Below, piece by piece: positions 22,135 to 34,618 of a stretch of DNA of 64,000 bases. The number at the start of each line of letters is the position of its first letter. Within the stretch, counting starts at the first letter, position 1. The stretch is from Apostichopus japonicus (taxonomy: Eukaryota; Echinodermata; Holothuroidea; Aspidochirotida; Stichopodidae), in contig NC_092565.1 of NCBI RefSeq assembly GCF_037975245.1, positions 11,652,499 through 11,716,498 on the forward strand, read 5' to 3'. A model generated the notes under the pieces. That model made no database searches. It was not told where the DNA came from and was given only the letters and a program-made list of their open reading frames with translations. A program made the position numbers and the translations under genes.

Positions 22135-22653
22135 AGAAGAGAGAGAAGAGAGAGAGAGAAGAGAAGAGAGGAGAGATGGAAGGGAGAAGAGAGAAGGCTT
22201 CTCGCGTTGCTTGGTGGATGGCACGAGTGTCATGCGACCTTGCGGAGGGTAGAGCGGCAGGCCGAAAGCGACGGCAGGCCGGCCCGATTCACCCGCAGAG
22301 ATCTGGATCTCGTTCGAGAATTCGAGATCTCGTGGGGGACAGTCGGGAGGGGCAGTCGATCAGAGAGAAAGGAGAAGGGAGAGATGAGAGATGAGAGAGA
22401 AAGGAGAAGTGAGAAGGGAGAAGGCTGCTCGTGTTTTTTGTTGGTTGGCACAAGTGTCATGAGAGAAAGGAGAGATGATAGAGAAGAGAGAAGGCTTCTC
22501 GCGTTGCTTGGTGATTGGCACGAGTGTCATGCGACCGGGCGGAGGGCAGAGTCGCAGGCCGAAGGCGACGGCAGGCCGGCCCGATTCACCCACAGAGATC
22601 ATCGGTCTCGTTCGAAGTTTCGAGATCTCGTGGGGGGTAGTCGGGAGGGGTAG

Positions 22654-23277
22654 TCGAGTCGATCCGATACTCGAGAAGGCCTTCAATATCTGTCGTATGT
22701 GTATAAATGTCATGGTTGGACTCGTGCAAGATATATCCGGGAGCAACCCCGACACTCCTCTGAAAATACGGGTTGCTCCCAGGTGAGAAGGTCGATTGTG
22801 TGGTCGATGGCACGAGTGTCATGCGACCGGGCGAGGGCCGAGTATTTAGCCGACGGTGACCACAGGCCGCCCGATGGAGAAACGGTCAGATATCGAGCTT
22901 TCATCACGGGACCCGGTCGGGCTTGTTGCCGTTGCTGCGACCATGTGTTGCACTCGGCGCTCTGTACGGGCTTTTTCAACCAAGCAACGAATGCACGCTC
23001 GAGGCGTGCGATTGCTCTCCTCTATAACAGTGGACGAGCCGTCGCCCTCCCGCGTCGCTTCGAACCGGTCCCGTGTCCAAGGCGGGACCACTGCGACTCC
23101 TCTCGAAACGACCCAGTCGACTCCGGTAGAGATATACACCTCGAGAATCCCTTCGGGCGGTTCTTCGATCACTGTACCGTAATAGCACGGCATCGAAGGT
23201 TGAGGATTGAGAGAGAAAGGGGAGTGCGAGAGCGACTCCAGGATGGCGAACAGGCCTAGCCCGGTTCCGTCGACCGT
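22654..23277 (+). other. 5' ETS-like segment 9
   Basis: 624 bp; several private substitutions, for example GACCACAGG near 22,858, otherwise standard. Confidence 0.65.
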
Positions 23278-23451
23278 TACCTGGTTGATCCTGCCAGTAG
23301 TCATGCTTGTCTCGAAGATTAAGCAATGCACGGCTAAGTACAATCCTGAACATACAAGAGAAACTGCAGATGGCTCATTAGATCAGTTATGGTTTATTGG
23401 AGAAAGTCTTATACCATGGATAACTGTGGTAATTCTAGAGCTTATACTAAT
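23278..23451 (+). pseudogene. 18S rRNA 5' fragment, copy 9 (2-bp deletion)
   Basis: Same AT deletion as copy 7, 4.7 kb upstream, and the same CTCGCATTGC variant in a following A copy. Confidence 0.92.
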
Positions 23452-23802
23452 GAGAGAGAAAGGAAAAGGGAGAAGAGAGAAGGCTTCTCGCGTTGCTTGG
23501 TGGATGGCACGAGTGTCATGCGACCGGGCGGAGGGCAGAGTCGTAGGCCGAAGGCGACGGCAGGCCGGCCCGATCCACCCGCAGAGATGAGAGAGAAAGT
23601 AGAATGGAGAGATGAAGAATGAGAGAGGAAGGAGAAGAGAGAAGGCTTCTCGCATTGCTTGGTGGCTGGCACGAGTGTCATGCGACCGGGCGGAGGGCAG
23701 AGCGGCAGGCCGAAGGCGACGGCAGGCCGGCCCGATTCACCCGCAGAGATCTGGATCTCGTTCGAGAATTCGAGATCTCGTGGGGGCAGTCGGGAGGGGC
23801 AT

Positions 23803-24265
23803 TCGAGTCGATCCGAGACTCGTGAAGGCTTTCAATATCTGTCGTGTGTGTATAAATGTCATGGTTGGACACTTGCGGGCCCTCTCGTAGGGTCGGCCGT
23901 CGTTTCTTCGCGACCATGTGTTGCAACTCGGCGCTCTCACGGGGTTCATCCACTCCCCCCCGTGAGCAGAGGTGTCCCTCCGTGCACACGTATATATCAA
24001 CGTTCAGATATGAAGCTTTCGCGGACGGGAGTCCACCCGAGACTCGAAAAGGCTCCTTGCCTGTGGTGCGTAAATATTTTTGCACGTCTAGACTCTTGCT
24101 GGCCTTCTCGGTAGGGTCAGCCGTCGTTTCATCGCGACCATGTGTTGCAACTCGGCGCTCAGAACGGGGGTTTTCACCCACTCGCCCCGTGAGCAGAAGA
24201 TTCTTTCGTGCATATTATCTACAAACCCAGATATTGAGCTTTTTCATCCGCAGAACCCCCGGTGG
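23803..24265 (+). repeat. Module B, copy 7
   Basis: 463 bp, standard, nearly identical to copy 6, in keeping with the shared 18S deletion of their units. Confidence 0.9.
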
Positions 24266-24996
24266 AGAAGAGAGAAGAGAGAGAAGAGAGAGAGAGGAGA
24301 GATGAAAGGGAGAAGAGAGAAGGCTTCTCGCGTTGCTTGGTGGATGGCACGAGTGTCATGCGACCTTGCGGAGGGTAGAGTCGTAGGCCGAAGGCGACGG
24401 CAGGCCGGCCCGATCCACCCGCAGAGATGATAGAGAAAGTAGAATGGAGAGATGAAGAATGAGAGAGGAAGGAGAAGAGAGAAGGCTTCTCGCGTTGCTT
24501 GGTGGCTGGCACGAGTGTCATGCGACCGGGCGGAGGGCAGAGCGGCAGGCCGAAGGCGACGGCAGGCCGGCCCGATTCACCCGCAGAGATCTGGATCTCG
24601 TTCGAGAATTCGAGATCTCGTGGGGGGCAGTCGGGAGGGGCAGTCGATCAGAGAGAAAGGAGAAGGGAGAGATGAGAGATGAGAGAGAAAGGAGAGGGGA
24701 GAAGGGAGAAGAGAGAAGGCTTCTCGCGTTGTTCGGTGGATGGCACAAGTGTCATGAGAGAAAGGAGAAGGGAGAGATGAGAGATGAGAGAGAAAGGAGA
24801 AGGGAGAAGAGAGTAAGCTTCTCGCGTTGTTCGGTGGATGGTACAAGTGTCATGAGAGAAAGGAGAAGGGAGAGATGAGAGATGAGAGAGAAAGGAGAAG
24901 GGAGAAGAGAGTAGGCTTCTCGCGTTGCTTGGTGGATGGCACGAGTGTCATGCGACCTGGCAGAGTGGCGGGTCGAAGGCGACGGCAGGCCGGCCC

Positions 24997-25601
24997 GATG
25001 CATCTGCAAGATCTGACCCTCGTTCGAGATTTTGAGATCTCTTTAGTGTAGCCGGTATTGGCTTAAGTGTGTGATCCAATGGTCAGAACGAGTGGGCAGA
25101 GTGAATCGGATTCTATATATGAGGGGGGTTGTAGAGTCGATCCAAGACTCGAGAAGGCTTTTAATATCTGTCGTGTGTGTATAAATGTCATGGTTGGACA
25201 CTTGCGGGCCCTCTCGTAGGGTCGGCCGTCGTTTCTTCGCGACCATGTGTTGCAACTCGGCGCTCTCACGGGGTTCATCCACTCCCCCCCCCCCCCCGTG
25301 AGCAGAGGTGTCCCTCCGTGCACACGTATATATCAACGTTCAGATATGAAGCTTTCGCGGACGGGAGTCCACCCGAGACTCGAAAAGGCTCCTTGCCTGT
25401 GGTGCGTAAATATTTTTGCACGTCTAGACTCTTGCTGGCCTTCTCGGTAGGGTCAGCCGTCGTTTCATCGCGACCATGTGTTGCAACTCGGCGCTCAGAA
25501 CGGGGGTTTTCACCCACTCGCCCCGTGAGCAGAAGATTCTTTCGTGCATATTATCTACAAACCCAGATATTGAGCTTTTTCATCCGCAGAACCCCCGGTG
25601 G
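24997..25601 (+). repeat. Module C-B, copy 8
   Basis: 605 bp, 14-C run; box reads GTGTGTGTATAAATG, the first-B type, so the promoter region looks converted. Confidence 0.9.
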
Positions 25602-26123
25602 AGAAGAGAGAAGAGAGAGAAGAGAGAGAGAGGAGAGATGAAAGGGAGAAGAGAGAAGGCTTCTCGCGTTGCTTGGTGGATGGCACGAGTGTCATGCGAC
25701 CTTGCGGAGGGTAGAGCGGCAGGCCGAAGGCGACGGCAGGCCGGCCCGATTCACCCGCAGAGATCTGGATCTCGTTCGAGAATTCGAGATCTCGTGGGGG
25801 ACAGTCGGGAGGGGCAGTCGATCAGAGAGAAAGGAGAAGGGAGAGATGAGAGATGAGAGAGAAAGGAGAAGGGAGAAGAGAGAAGGCTTTCTCGTGTTTT
25901 TTGTTGGTTGGCACAAGTGTCATGAGAGAAAGGAGAGATGATAGAGAAGAGAGAAGGCTTCTCGCGTTGCTTGGTGATTGGCACGAGTGTCATGCGACCG
26001 GGCGGAGGGCAGAGTCGCAGGCCGAAGGCCGAAGGCGACGGCAGGCCGGCCCGATTCGCCCACAGAGATCATCGGTCTCGTTCGAAGTTTCGAGATCTCG
26101 TGGGGGGTAGTCGGGAGGGGTAG

Positions 26124-26747
26124 TCGAGTCGATCCGATACTCGAGAAGGCCTTCAATATCTGTCGTATGTGTATAAATGTCATGGTTGGACTCGTGCAAG
26201 ATATATCCGGGAGCAACCCCGACACTCCTCTGAAAATACGGGTTGCTCCCAGGTGAGAAGGTCGATTGTGTGGTCGATGGCACGAGTGTCATGCGACCGG
26301 GCGAGGGCCGAGTATTTAGCCGACGGTGACGGCAGGCCGCCCGATGGAGAAACGGTCAGATATCGAGCTTTCATCACGGGACCCGTTCGGGCTTGTTGCC
26401 GTTGCTGCGACCATGTGTTGCACTCGGCGCTCTGTACGGGCTTTTTCATCCAAGCAACGAATGCACGCTCGAGGCGTGCGATTGCTCTCCTCTATAACAG
26501 TGGACGAGCCGTCGCCCTCCCGCGTCGCTTCGAACCGGTCCCGTGTCCAAGGCGGGACCACTGCGACTCCTCTCGAAACGACCCAGTCGACTCGGGTAGA
26601 GATATACACCTCGAGAATCCCTTCGGGCGGTTCTTCGATCACTGTACCGTAATAGCACGGCATCGAAGGTTGAGGATTGAGAGAGAAAGGGGAGTGCGAG
26701 AGCAACTCCAGGATGGCGAACGGGCCTAGCCCGGTTCCGTCGACCGT
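26124..26747 (+). other. 5' ETS-like segment 10
   Basis: 624 bp, standard form without the 13-bp duplication. Confidence 0.65.
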
Positions 26748-26923
26748 TACCTGGTTGATCCTGCCAGTAGTCATATGCTTGTCTCGAAGATTAAGCAATG
26801 CACGGCTAAGTACAATCCTGAACATACAAGAGAAACTGCAGATGGCTCATTAGATCAGTTATGGTTTATTGGAGAAAGTCTTATACCATGGATAACTGTG
26901 GTAATTCTAGAGCTTATACTAAT
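26748..26923 (+). pseudogene. 18S rRNA 5' fragment, copy 10
   Basis: Majority sequence; the ETS just upstream has AGCAACTCC in place of AGCGACTCC. Confidence 0.92.
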
Positions 26924-27274
26924 GAGAGAGAAAGGAAAAGGGAGAAGAGAGAAGGCTTCTCGCGTTGCTTGGTGGATGGCACGAGTGTCATGCGACCGGG
27001 CGGAGGGCAGAGTCGTAGGCCGAAGGCGACGGCAGGCCGGCCCGATCCACCCGCAGAGATGAGAGAGAAAGTAGAATGGAGAGATGAAGAATGAGAGAGG
27101 AAGGAGAAGAGAGAAGGTTTCTCGCATTGCTTGGTGGCTGGCACGAGTGTCATGCGACCGGGCGGAGGGCAGAGCGGCAGGCCGAAGGCGACGGCAGGCC
27201 GGCCCGATTCACCCGCAGAGATCTGGATCTCGTTCGAGAATTCGAGATCTCGTGGGGGCAGTCGGGAGGGGCAT

Positions 27275-27721
27275 TCGAGTCGATCCGAGACTCGTGAAGG
27301 CTTTCAATATCTATCGTGTATGTATAAATGTCATGGTTGGACACTTGCGGGCCCTCTCGTAGGGTCGGCCGTCGTTTCTTCGCGACCAAGTGTTGCAACT
27401 CGGCGCTCTCACGGGGTTCATCCACTCCCCCCCCCCCCCCCCCGTGAGCAGAGGTGTCCCTCCGTGCACACGTATATATCAACGTTCAGATATGAAGCTT
27501 TCGCGGACGGGAGTCCACCCGAGACTCGAAAAGGCTCCTTGCCTGTGGTGCGTAAATATTTTTGCACGTCTAGACTCTTGCTGGCCTTCTCGGTAGGGTC
27601 AGCCGTCGCTTCATCGCGACCATGTGTTTTCACCCACTCGACCCGTGAGCAGAAGATTATTTCGTGCATATTATCTACAAACCCAGATATTGAGCTTTTT
27701 CATCCGCAGAACCCCCGGTGG
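27275..27721 (+). repeat. Module B, copy 8 (17-C run, deletion in half 2)
   Basis: Promoter-like box region reads CTATCGTGTATGTATAAATG. Half 2 lacks about 26 bp between GACCATGTG and TTTTCACCC near 27,628; C run 27427-27443. Confidence 0.9.
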
Positions 27722-28229
27722 AGAAGAGAGAGAGAAGAGAGAGAAGAGAGAGGAAGAGATGAGAGGACAGATGAAATGGAGAAGAGAGAAGGCTTCTCGC
27801 GTTGCTTGGTGGATGGCACGAGTGTCATGCGACCTTGCGGAGGGTAGAGCGGCAGGCCGAAGGCGACGGCAGGCCGGCCCGATTCACCCGCAGAGATCTG
27901 GATCTCGTTCGAGAATTCGAGATCTCGTGGGGGGCAGTCGGGAGGGGCAGTCGATCAGAGAGAAAGGAGAAGGGAGAGATGAGAGATGAGAGAGAAAGGA
28001 GAAGTGAGAAGGGAGAAGGCTTCTCGTGTTTTTTGTTGGTTGGCACAAGTGTCATGAGAGAAAGGAGAGATGATGGAGAAGAGAGAAGGCTTCTCGCGTT
28101 GCTTGGTGATTGGCACGAGTGTCATGCGACCGGGCGGAGGGCAGAGTCGCAGGCCGACGGCCGGCCGGCCCGATTCACCCACAGAGATCATCGGTCTCGT
28201 TCGAAGTTTCGAGATCTCGTGGGGGGTAG

Positions 28230-28800
28230 TCGATCCGGTAGTCGAGAAGGCCTTCAATATCTGTCGTATGTGTATAAATGTCATGGTTGGACTCGTGCAA
28301 GATATATCCGGGAGCAACCCCGACACTCCTCTGAAAATACGGGTTGCTCCCAGGTGAGAAGGTAGATTGTGTGGTCGATGGCACGAGTGTCATGCGACCG
28401 GGCGAGGGCCGAGTATTTAGCCGACGGTGACGGCAGGCCGCCCGATGGAGAAACGGTCAGATATCGAGCTTTCATCACGGGACCCGTTCGGGCTTGTTGC
28501 CGTTGCTGCGACCATGTGTTGCACTCGGCGCTCTGTACGGGCTTTTTCATCCAAGCAACGAATGCACGCTCGAGGCGTGCGATTGCTCTCCTCTATAACA
28601 GTGGACGAGCCGTCGCCCTCCCGCGTCGCTTCGAACCGGTCCCGTGTCCAAGGCGGGACCACTGCGACTCCTCTCGAAACGACCCAGTCGACTCGGGTAG
28701 AGATATACACCTCGAGAATCCCTTCGGGCGGTTCTTCGATCACTGTACCGTAATAGCACGGCATCGAAGGTTGAGGATTGAGAGAGAAAGGGGAGTGCGA
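28230..28800 (+). other. 5' ETS-like segment 11 (3'-truncated)
   Basis: Ends at GGGGAGTGCGA and continues as TCAGAGAGAAAGG, a purine tract normally found inside an A block. The last ~45 bp of ETS and the whole 18S fragment are missing. The promoter-like box and the 11-bp stem (28310-28320) are intact. Confidence 0.65.
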
Positions 28801-29102
28801 TCAGAGAGAAAGGAGAAGGGAGAGATGAGAGATGAGAGAGAAAGGAGAAGGGAGAAGAGAGAAGGCTTTCTCGTGTTTTTTGTTGGTTGGCACAAGTGTC
28901 ATGAGAGAAAGGAAAGATGATAGAGAAGAGAGAAGGCTTCTCGCGTTGCTTGGTGATTGGCACGAGTGTCATGCGACCGGGCGGAGGGCAGAGTCGCAGG
29001 CCAAAGGCCGAAGGCGACGGCAGGCCGGCCCGATTCACCCACAGAGATCATCGGTCTCGTTCGAAGTTTCGAGATCTCGTGGGGGGTAGTCGGGAGGGGT
29101 AG

Positions 29103-29739
29103 TCGAGTCGATCCGATACTCGAGAAGGCCTTCAATATCTGTCGTATGTGTATAAATGTCATGGTTGGACTCGTGCAAGATATATCCGGGAGCAACCCCG
29201 ACACTCCTCTGAACATACGGGTTGCTCCCAGGTGAGAAGGTCGATTGTGTGGTCGATGGCACGAGTGTCATGCGACCGGGCGAGGGCCGAGTATTTAGCC
29301 GACGGTGACGGCAGGCCGCCCGATGGAGAAACGGTCAGATATCGAGCTTTCATCACGGGACCCGTTCGGGCTTGTTGCCGTTGCTGCGACCATGTGTTGC
29401 ACTCGGCGCTCTGTACGGGCTTTTTCATCCAAGCAACGAATGCACGCTCGAGGCGTGCGATTGCTCTCCTCTATAACAGTGGACGAGCCGTCGCCCTCCC
29501 GCGTCGCCCTCCCGCGTCGCTTCGAACCGGTCCCGTGTCCAAGGCGGGACCACTGCGACTCCTCTCGAAACGACCCAGTCGACTCGGGTAGAGATATACA
29601 CCTCGAGAATCCCTTCGGGCGGTTCTTCGATCACTCTACCGTAATAGCACGGCATCGAAGGTTGAGGATTGAGAGAGAAAGGGGAGTGCGAGAGCGACTC
29701 CAGGATGGCGAACGGGCCTAGCCCGGTTCCGTCGACCGT
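29103..29739 (+). other. 5' ETS-like segment 12
   Basis: 637 bp with the 13-bp duplication; one substitution in the loop of the 11-bp stem (GAACATAC), stem unchanged. Confidence 0.65.
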
Positions 29740-29915
29740 TACTTGGTTGATCCTGCCAGTAGTCATATGCTTGTCTCGAAGATTAAGCAATGCACGGCTA
29801 AGTACAATCCTGAACATACAAGAGAAACTGCAGATGGCTCATTAGATCAGTTATGGTTTATTGGAGAAAGTCTTATACCATGGATAACTGTGGTAATTCT
29901 AGAGCTTATACTAAT
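29740..29915 (+). pseudogene. 18S rRNA 5' fragment, copy 11
   Basis: Starts TACTTGGTTG, a C-to-T change at the fifth... fourth base of the usual TACCTGG start; otherwise majority sequence. Confidence 0.9.
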
Positions 29916-30526
29916 GAGAGAGAAAGGAAAAGGGAGAAGAGAGAAGGCTTCTCGCGTTGCTTGGTGGATGGCACGAGTGTCATGCGACCGGGCGGAGGGC
30001 AGAGTCGTAGGCCGAAGGCGACGGCAGGCCGGCCCGATCCACCCGTAGAGATGATAGAGAAAGTAGAATGGAGAGATGAAGAATGAGAGAGGAAGGAGAA
30101 GAGAGAAGGCTTCTCGCGTTGCTTGGTGGCTGGCACGAGTGTCATGCGACCGGGCGGAGGGCAGAGCGGCAGGCCGAAGGCGACGGCAGGCCGGCCCGAT
30201 TCACCCGCAGAGATCTGGATCTCGTTCGAGAATTCGAGATCTCGTGGGGGGCAGTCGGGAGGGGCAGTCGATCAGAGAGAAAGGAGAAGGGAGAGATGAG
30301 AGATGAGAGAGAAAGGAGAGGGGAGAAGGGAGAAGAGAGAAGGCTTCTCGCGTTGTTCGGTGGATGGCACAAGTGTCATGAGAGAAAGGAGAAGGGAGAG
30401 ATGAGAGATGAGAGAGAAAGGAGAAGGGAGAAGAGAGTAGGCTTCTCGCGTTGATTGGTGGATGGCACGAGTGTCATGCGACCTGGCAGAGTGGCGGGTC
30501 GAAGGCGACGGCAGGCAGGCCGGCCC

Positions 30527-31133
30527 GCTGCATCCGCAAGATCTGACTCTCGTTCGAGATTTTGAGATCTCTTTAGTATAGCGGGTATTGGCTTAAGTGT
30601 GTGATCCAATGGTCAGAACGAGTGGGCAGAGTGAATCGGATTCTATATATGAGGGGGGTTGTAGAGTCGATCCAAGACTCGAGAAGGCTTTTAATATCTG
30701 TCGTGAGTGTATAAATGTCATGGTTGGACACTTGCGGGCCCTCTCTTAGGGTCGGCCGTCGTTTCTTCGCGACCATGTGTTGCAACTCGGCGCTCTCACG
30801 GGGTTCATCCACTCCCGACCCCCCCCCCCGTGAGCAGAGGTGTCCCTCCGTGCACACGTATATATCAACGTTCAGATATGAAGCTTTCGCGGACGGGAGT
30901 CCACCCGAGACTCGAAAAGGCTCCTTGCCTGTGGTGCGTAAATATTTTTGCACGTCTAGACTCTTGCTGGCCTTCTCGGTAGGGTCAGCCGTCGTTTCAT
31001 CGCGACCATGTGTTGCAACTCGGCGCTCAGAGCGGGGGTTTTCACCCACTCGCCCCGTGAGCAGAAGATTCTTTCGTGCATATTATCTACAAACCCAGAT
31101 ATTGAGCTTTTTCATCCGCAGAACCCCCGGTGG
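30527..31133 (+). repeat. Module C-B, copy 9
   Basis: 607 bp; starts GCTGCATCCGCAAG, and the C run is interrupted by GA (CCCGACC). Confidence 0.9.
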
Positions 31134-31294
31134 AGAAGAGAGAAGAGAGAGAAGAGAGAGAGAGGAGAGATGAAAGGGAGAAGAGAGAAGGCTTCTCGCG
31201 TTGCTTGGTGGATGGCACGAGTGTCATGCGACCGGGCGGAGGGCAGAGCGGCAGGCCGAAGGCGACGGCAGGCCGGCCCGATTCACCCGAACTT

Positions 31295-31326
31295 TCGAGA
31301 ATTCGAGATCTCGAGAATTCGAGATC
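31295..31326 (+). repeat. 16-bp tandem repeat in an A copy
   Basis: TCGAGAATTCGAGATC occurs twice in tandem (31295-31310, 31311-31326), replacing the usual CGCAGAGATCTGGATCTCG of this A copy. Each copy contains EcoRI- and BglII-like palindromic cores. Confidence 0.9.
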
Positions 31327-31607
31327 TCGTGGGGGGCAGTCGGGAGGGGCAGTCGATCAGAGAGAAAGGAGAAGGGAGAGATGAGAGATGAGAGAGAAAG
31401 GAGAGGGGAGAAGGGAGAAGAGAGAAGGCTTCTCGCGTTGTTCGGTGGATGGCACAAGTGTCATGAGAGAAAGGAGAAGGAAGAGATGAGAGATGAGAGA
31501 GAAAGGAGAAGGGAGAAGAGAGTAGGCTTCTCGCGTTGCTTGGTGGATGGCACGAGTGTCATGCGACCTGGCAGAGTGGCGGGTCGAAGGCGACGGCAGG
31601 CCGGCCC

Positions 31608-32210
31608 GATGCATCTGCAAGATCTGATCCTCGTTCGAGATTTTGAGATCTCTTTAGTGTAGCGGGTATTGGCTTAAGTGTGTGATCCAATGGTCAGAAC
31701 GAGTGGGCAGAGTGAATCGGATTCTATATATGAGGGGGGTTGTAGAGTCGATCCAAGACTCGAGAAGGCTTTTAATATCTGTCGTGGGTGTATAAATGTC
31801 ATGGTTGGACACTTGCGGGCCCTCTCGTAGGGTCGGCCGTCGTTTCTTCGCGACCATGTGTTGCAACTCGGCGCTCTCACGGGGTTCATCCACTCCCCCC
31901 CCCCCCGTGAGGAGAGGCGTCCCTCCGTGCACACGTATATATCAACGTTCAGATATGAAGCTTTCGCGGACGGGAGTCCACCCGAGACTCGAAAAGGCTC
32001 CTTGCCTGTGGTGCGTAAATATTTTTGCACGTCTAGACTCTTGCTGGCCTTCTCGGTAGGGTCAGCCGTCGTTTCATCGCGACCATGTGTTGCAACTCGG
32101 CGCTCAGAGCGGGGGTTTTCACCCACTCGCCCCGTGAGCAGAAGGTTCTTTCGTGCATATTATCTACAAACCCAGATATTGAGCTTTTTCATCCGCAGAA
32201 CCCCCGGTGG
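31608..32210 (+). repeat. Module C-B, copy 10
   Basis: 603 bp; 12-C run at 31895-31906; CCGTGAGGAGAGGCG in half 1. Confidence 0.9.
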
Positions 32211-32738
32211 AGAAGAGAGAGAAGAGAGAGAGAGAAGAGAGGAGAGATGAAAGGGAGAAGAGAGAAGGCTTCTCGCGTTGCTTGGTGGATGGCACGAGTG
32301 TCATGCGACCTGGCGGAGGGTAGAGCGGCAGGCCGAAGGCGACGGCAGGCCGGCCCGATTCACCCGCAGAGATCTGGATCTCGTTCGAGAATTCGAGATC
32401 TCGTGGGGGACAGTCGGGAGGGGCAGTCGAACAGAGAGAAAGGACAAGGGAGAGATGAGAGATGAGAGAGAAAGGAGAAGTGAGAAGGGAGAAGGCTTCT
32501 CGTGTTTTTTGTTGGTTGGCACAAGTGTCATGAGAGAAAGGAGAGATGATAGAGAAGGGAGAAGAGAGAAGGCTTCTCGTGTTGCTTGGTGATTGGCACG
32601 AGTGTCATGCGACCGGGCGGAGGGCAGAGTCGCAGGCCGAAGGCCGAAGGCGACGGCCGGCCGGCCCGATTCACCCACAGAGATCATCGGTCTCGTTCGA
32701 AGTTTCGAGATCCCTTGGGGGGTAGTCGGGTGGGATAG

Positions 32739-33037
32739 TCGAGTCGATCCGATACTCGAGATGGCCTTCAATATCTGTCGTATGTGTATAAATGTCATGG
32801 TTGGACTCGTGCAAGATATATCCGGGAGCAACCCCGACACTCCTCTGAAAATACGGGTTGCTCCCAGGTGAGAAGGTCGATTGTGTGGTCGATGGCACGA
32901 GTGTCATGTGACCTGGCGAGGGCCGAGTATTTAGCCGACGGTGACGGTGACACTCGCCCCGTGAGCAGAAGATTCTTTCGTGCATATTATCTACAAACCC
33001 AGATATTGAGCTTTTTCATCCGCAGAACCCCCGGTGG
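32739..33037 (+). other. ETS-B recombinant segment 13
   Basis: Standard ETS start to about 32,940, then at GTGACACTCGCCCCGTGAGC it becomes the tail of module B and ends at CCCCCGGTGG. No 18S fragment follows. The crossover lies at the same place as the B-type patch in segments 4, 19 and 22. Confidence 0.8.
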
Positions 33038-33497
33038 AGAAGAGAGAAGAGAGAGAGGAGAGATGAAAGGGAGAAGAGAGAAGGCTTCTCGCGTTGCTTG
33101 GTGGATGGCACGAGTGTCATGCGACCTGGCGGAGGGTAGAGCGACAGGCCGAAGGCGACGGCAGGCCGGCCCGATTCACCCGCAGAGATCTGGATCTTGT
33201 TCGAGAATTCGAGATCTCGTGGGGGGCAGTCGGGAGGGGCAGTCGATCAGACAGAAAAGAGAAGGGAGAGATGAGAGATGAGAGATGAGAGAGAAAGGAG
33301 AGGGGAGAAGGGAGAAGAGAGAAGGCTTCTCGCGTTGTTCGGTGGATGGCACAAGTGTCATGAGAGAAAGGAGAAGGGAGAGATGAGAGAGAAAGGAGAA
33401 GGGAGAAGAGAGTAGGCTTCTCGCGTTGCTTGGTGGATGGCACGAGTGTCATGCGACCTGGCAGAGTGGCGGGTCGAAGGCGACGGCAGGCCGGCCC

Positions 33498-34097
33498 GAT
33501 GCATCTGCAAGATCTGACCCTCGTTCGAGATTTTGAGATCTCTTTAGTGTAGCGGGTATTGGCTTAAGTATGTGATCCAATGGTCAGAACGAGTGGGCAG
33601 AGTGAATCGGATTCTATATATGAGGGGGTTTGTAGAGTCGATCCAAGACTCGAGAAGGCTTTTAATATCTGTCGTGTGTGTATAAATGTCATGGTTGGAC
33701 ACTTGCGGGCCCTCTCGTAGGGTCGGCCGTCGTTTCTTCGCGACCATGTGTTGCAACTCGGCGCTCTCACGGGGTTCATCCACCCCCCCCCCCGCGAGCA
33801 GAGGTGTCCCTCCGTGCACACGTATATATCAACGTTCAGATATGAAGCTTTCGCGGACGGGAGTCCACCCGAGACTCGAAAAGGCTCCTTGCCTGTGGTG
33901 CGTAAATATTTTTGCAGGTCTAGACTCTTGCTGGCCTTCTCGGTAGGGTCAGCCGTCGTTTCATCGCGACCATGTGTTGCAACTCGGCGCTCAGAACGGG
34001 GGTTTTCACCCACTCGCCCCGTGAGCAGAAGGTTCTTTCGTGCATATTATCTACAAACCCAGATATTGAGCTTTTCCATCCGCAGAACCCCCGGTGG
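33498..34097 (+). repeat. Module C-B, copy 11
   Basis: 600 bp; C run followed by CGCGAGCAG, one mismatch in the flanking inverted repeat; TTGCAGGTC in half 2. Confidence 0.9.
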
Positions 34098-34618
34098 AGA
34101 AGAGAGAAGAGAGAGAAGAGAGAGAGAGGAGAGATGAAAGGGAGAAGAGAGAAGGCTTCTCGCGTTGCTTGGTGGATGGCACGAGTGTCATGCGACCTTG
34201 CGGAGGGTAGAGCGGCAGGCCGAAGGCGACGGCAGGCCGGCCCGATTCACCCGCAGAGATCTGGATCTCGTTCGAGAATTCGAGATCTCGTGGGGGACAG
34301 TCGGGAGGGGCAGTCGATCAGAGAGAAAGGAGAAGGGAGAGATGAGAGATGAGAGAGAAAGGAGAAGGGAGAAGGCTTCTCGTGTTTTTTGTTGGTTGGC
34401 ACAAGTGTCATGAGAGAAAGGAGAGATGATAAAGATGGGAGAAGAGAGAAGGCTTCTCGCGTTGCTTGGTGATTGGCACGAGTGTCATGCGACCGGGCGG
34501 AGGGCAGAGTCGCAGGCCGAAGGCCGAAGGCGACGGCAGGCCGGCCCGATTCACCCACAGAGATCATCGGTCTCGTTCGAAGTTTCGAGATCTCGTGGGG
34601 GGTAGTCGGGAGGGGTAG

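Larger units (their letters stand above)
21143..23277 (+). repeat. Array unit 8 (2,135 bp, no first B)
   Basis: A blocks at 21319-21536 and 22135-22653. After the 18S fragment the sequence switches within the purine tract to the short A copy (GTTCGGTGG, near 21,361) that normally precedes C-B, deleting the first B. Confidence 0.88.
23278..26747 (+). repeat. Array unit 9 (3,470 bp)
   Basis: A blocks at 23452-23802, 24266-24996 and 25602-26123. The middle block is long because a post-18S-type A copy is inserted at about 24,375 without an 18S fragment, and the short GTTCGGTGG copy occurs twice (near 24,729 and 24,828). Confidence 0.88.
26748..29739 (+). repeat. Array unit 10 (2,992 bp, two ETS segments)
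   Basis: A blocks at 26924-27274, 27722-28229 and 28801-29102. There is no C-B module. It contains a 3'-truncated ETS (28230-28800) with no 18S fragment, then a second complete ETS (29103-29739). Confidence 0.88.
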
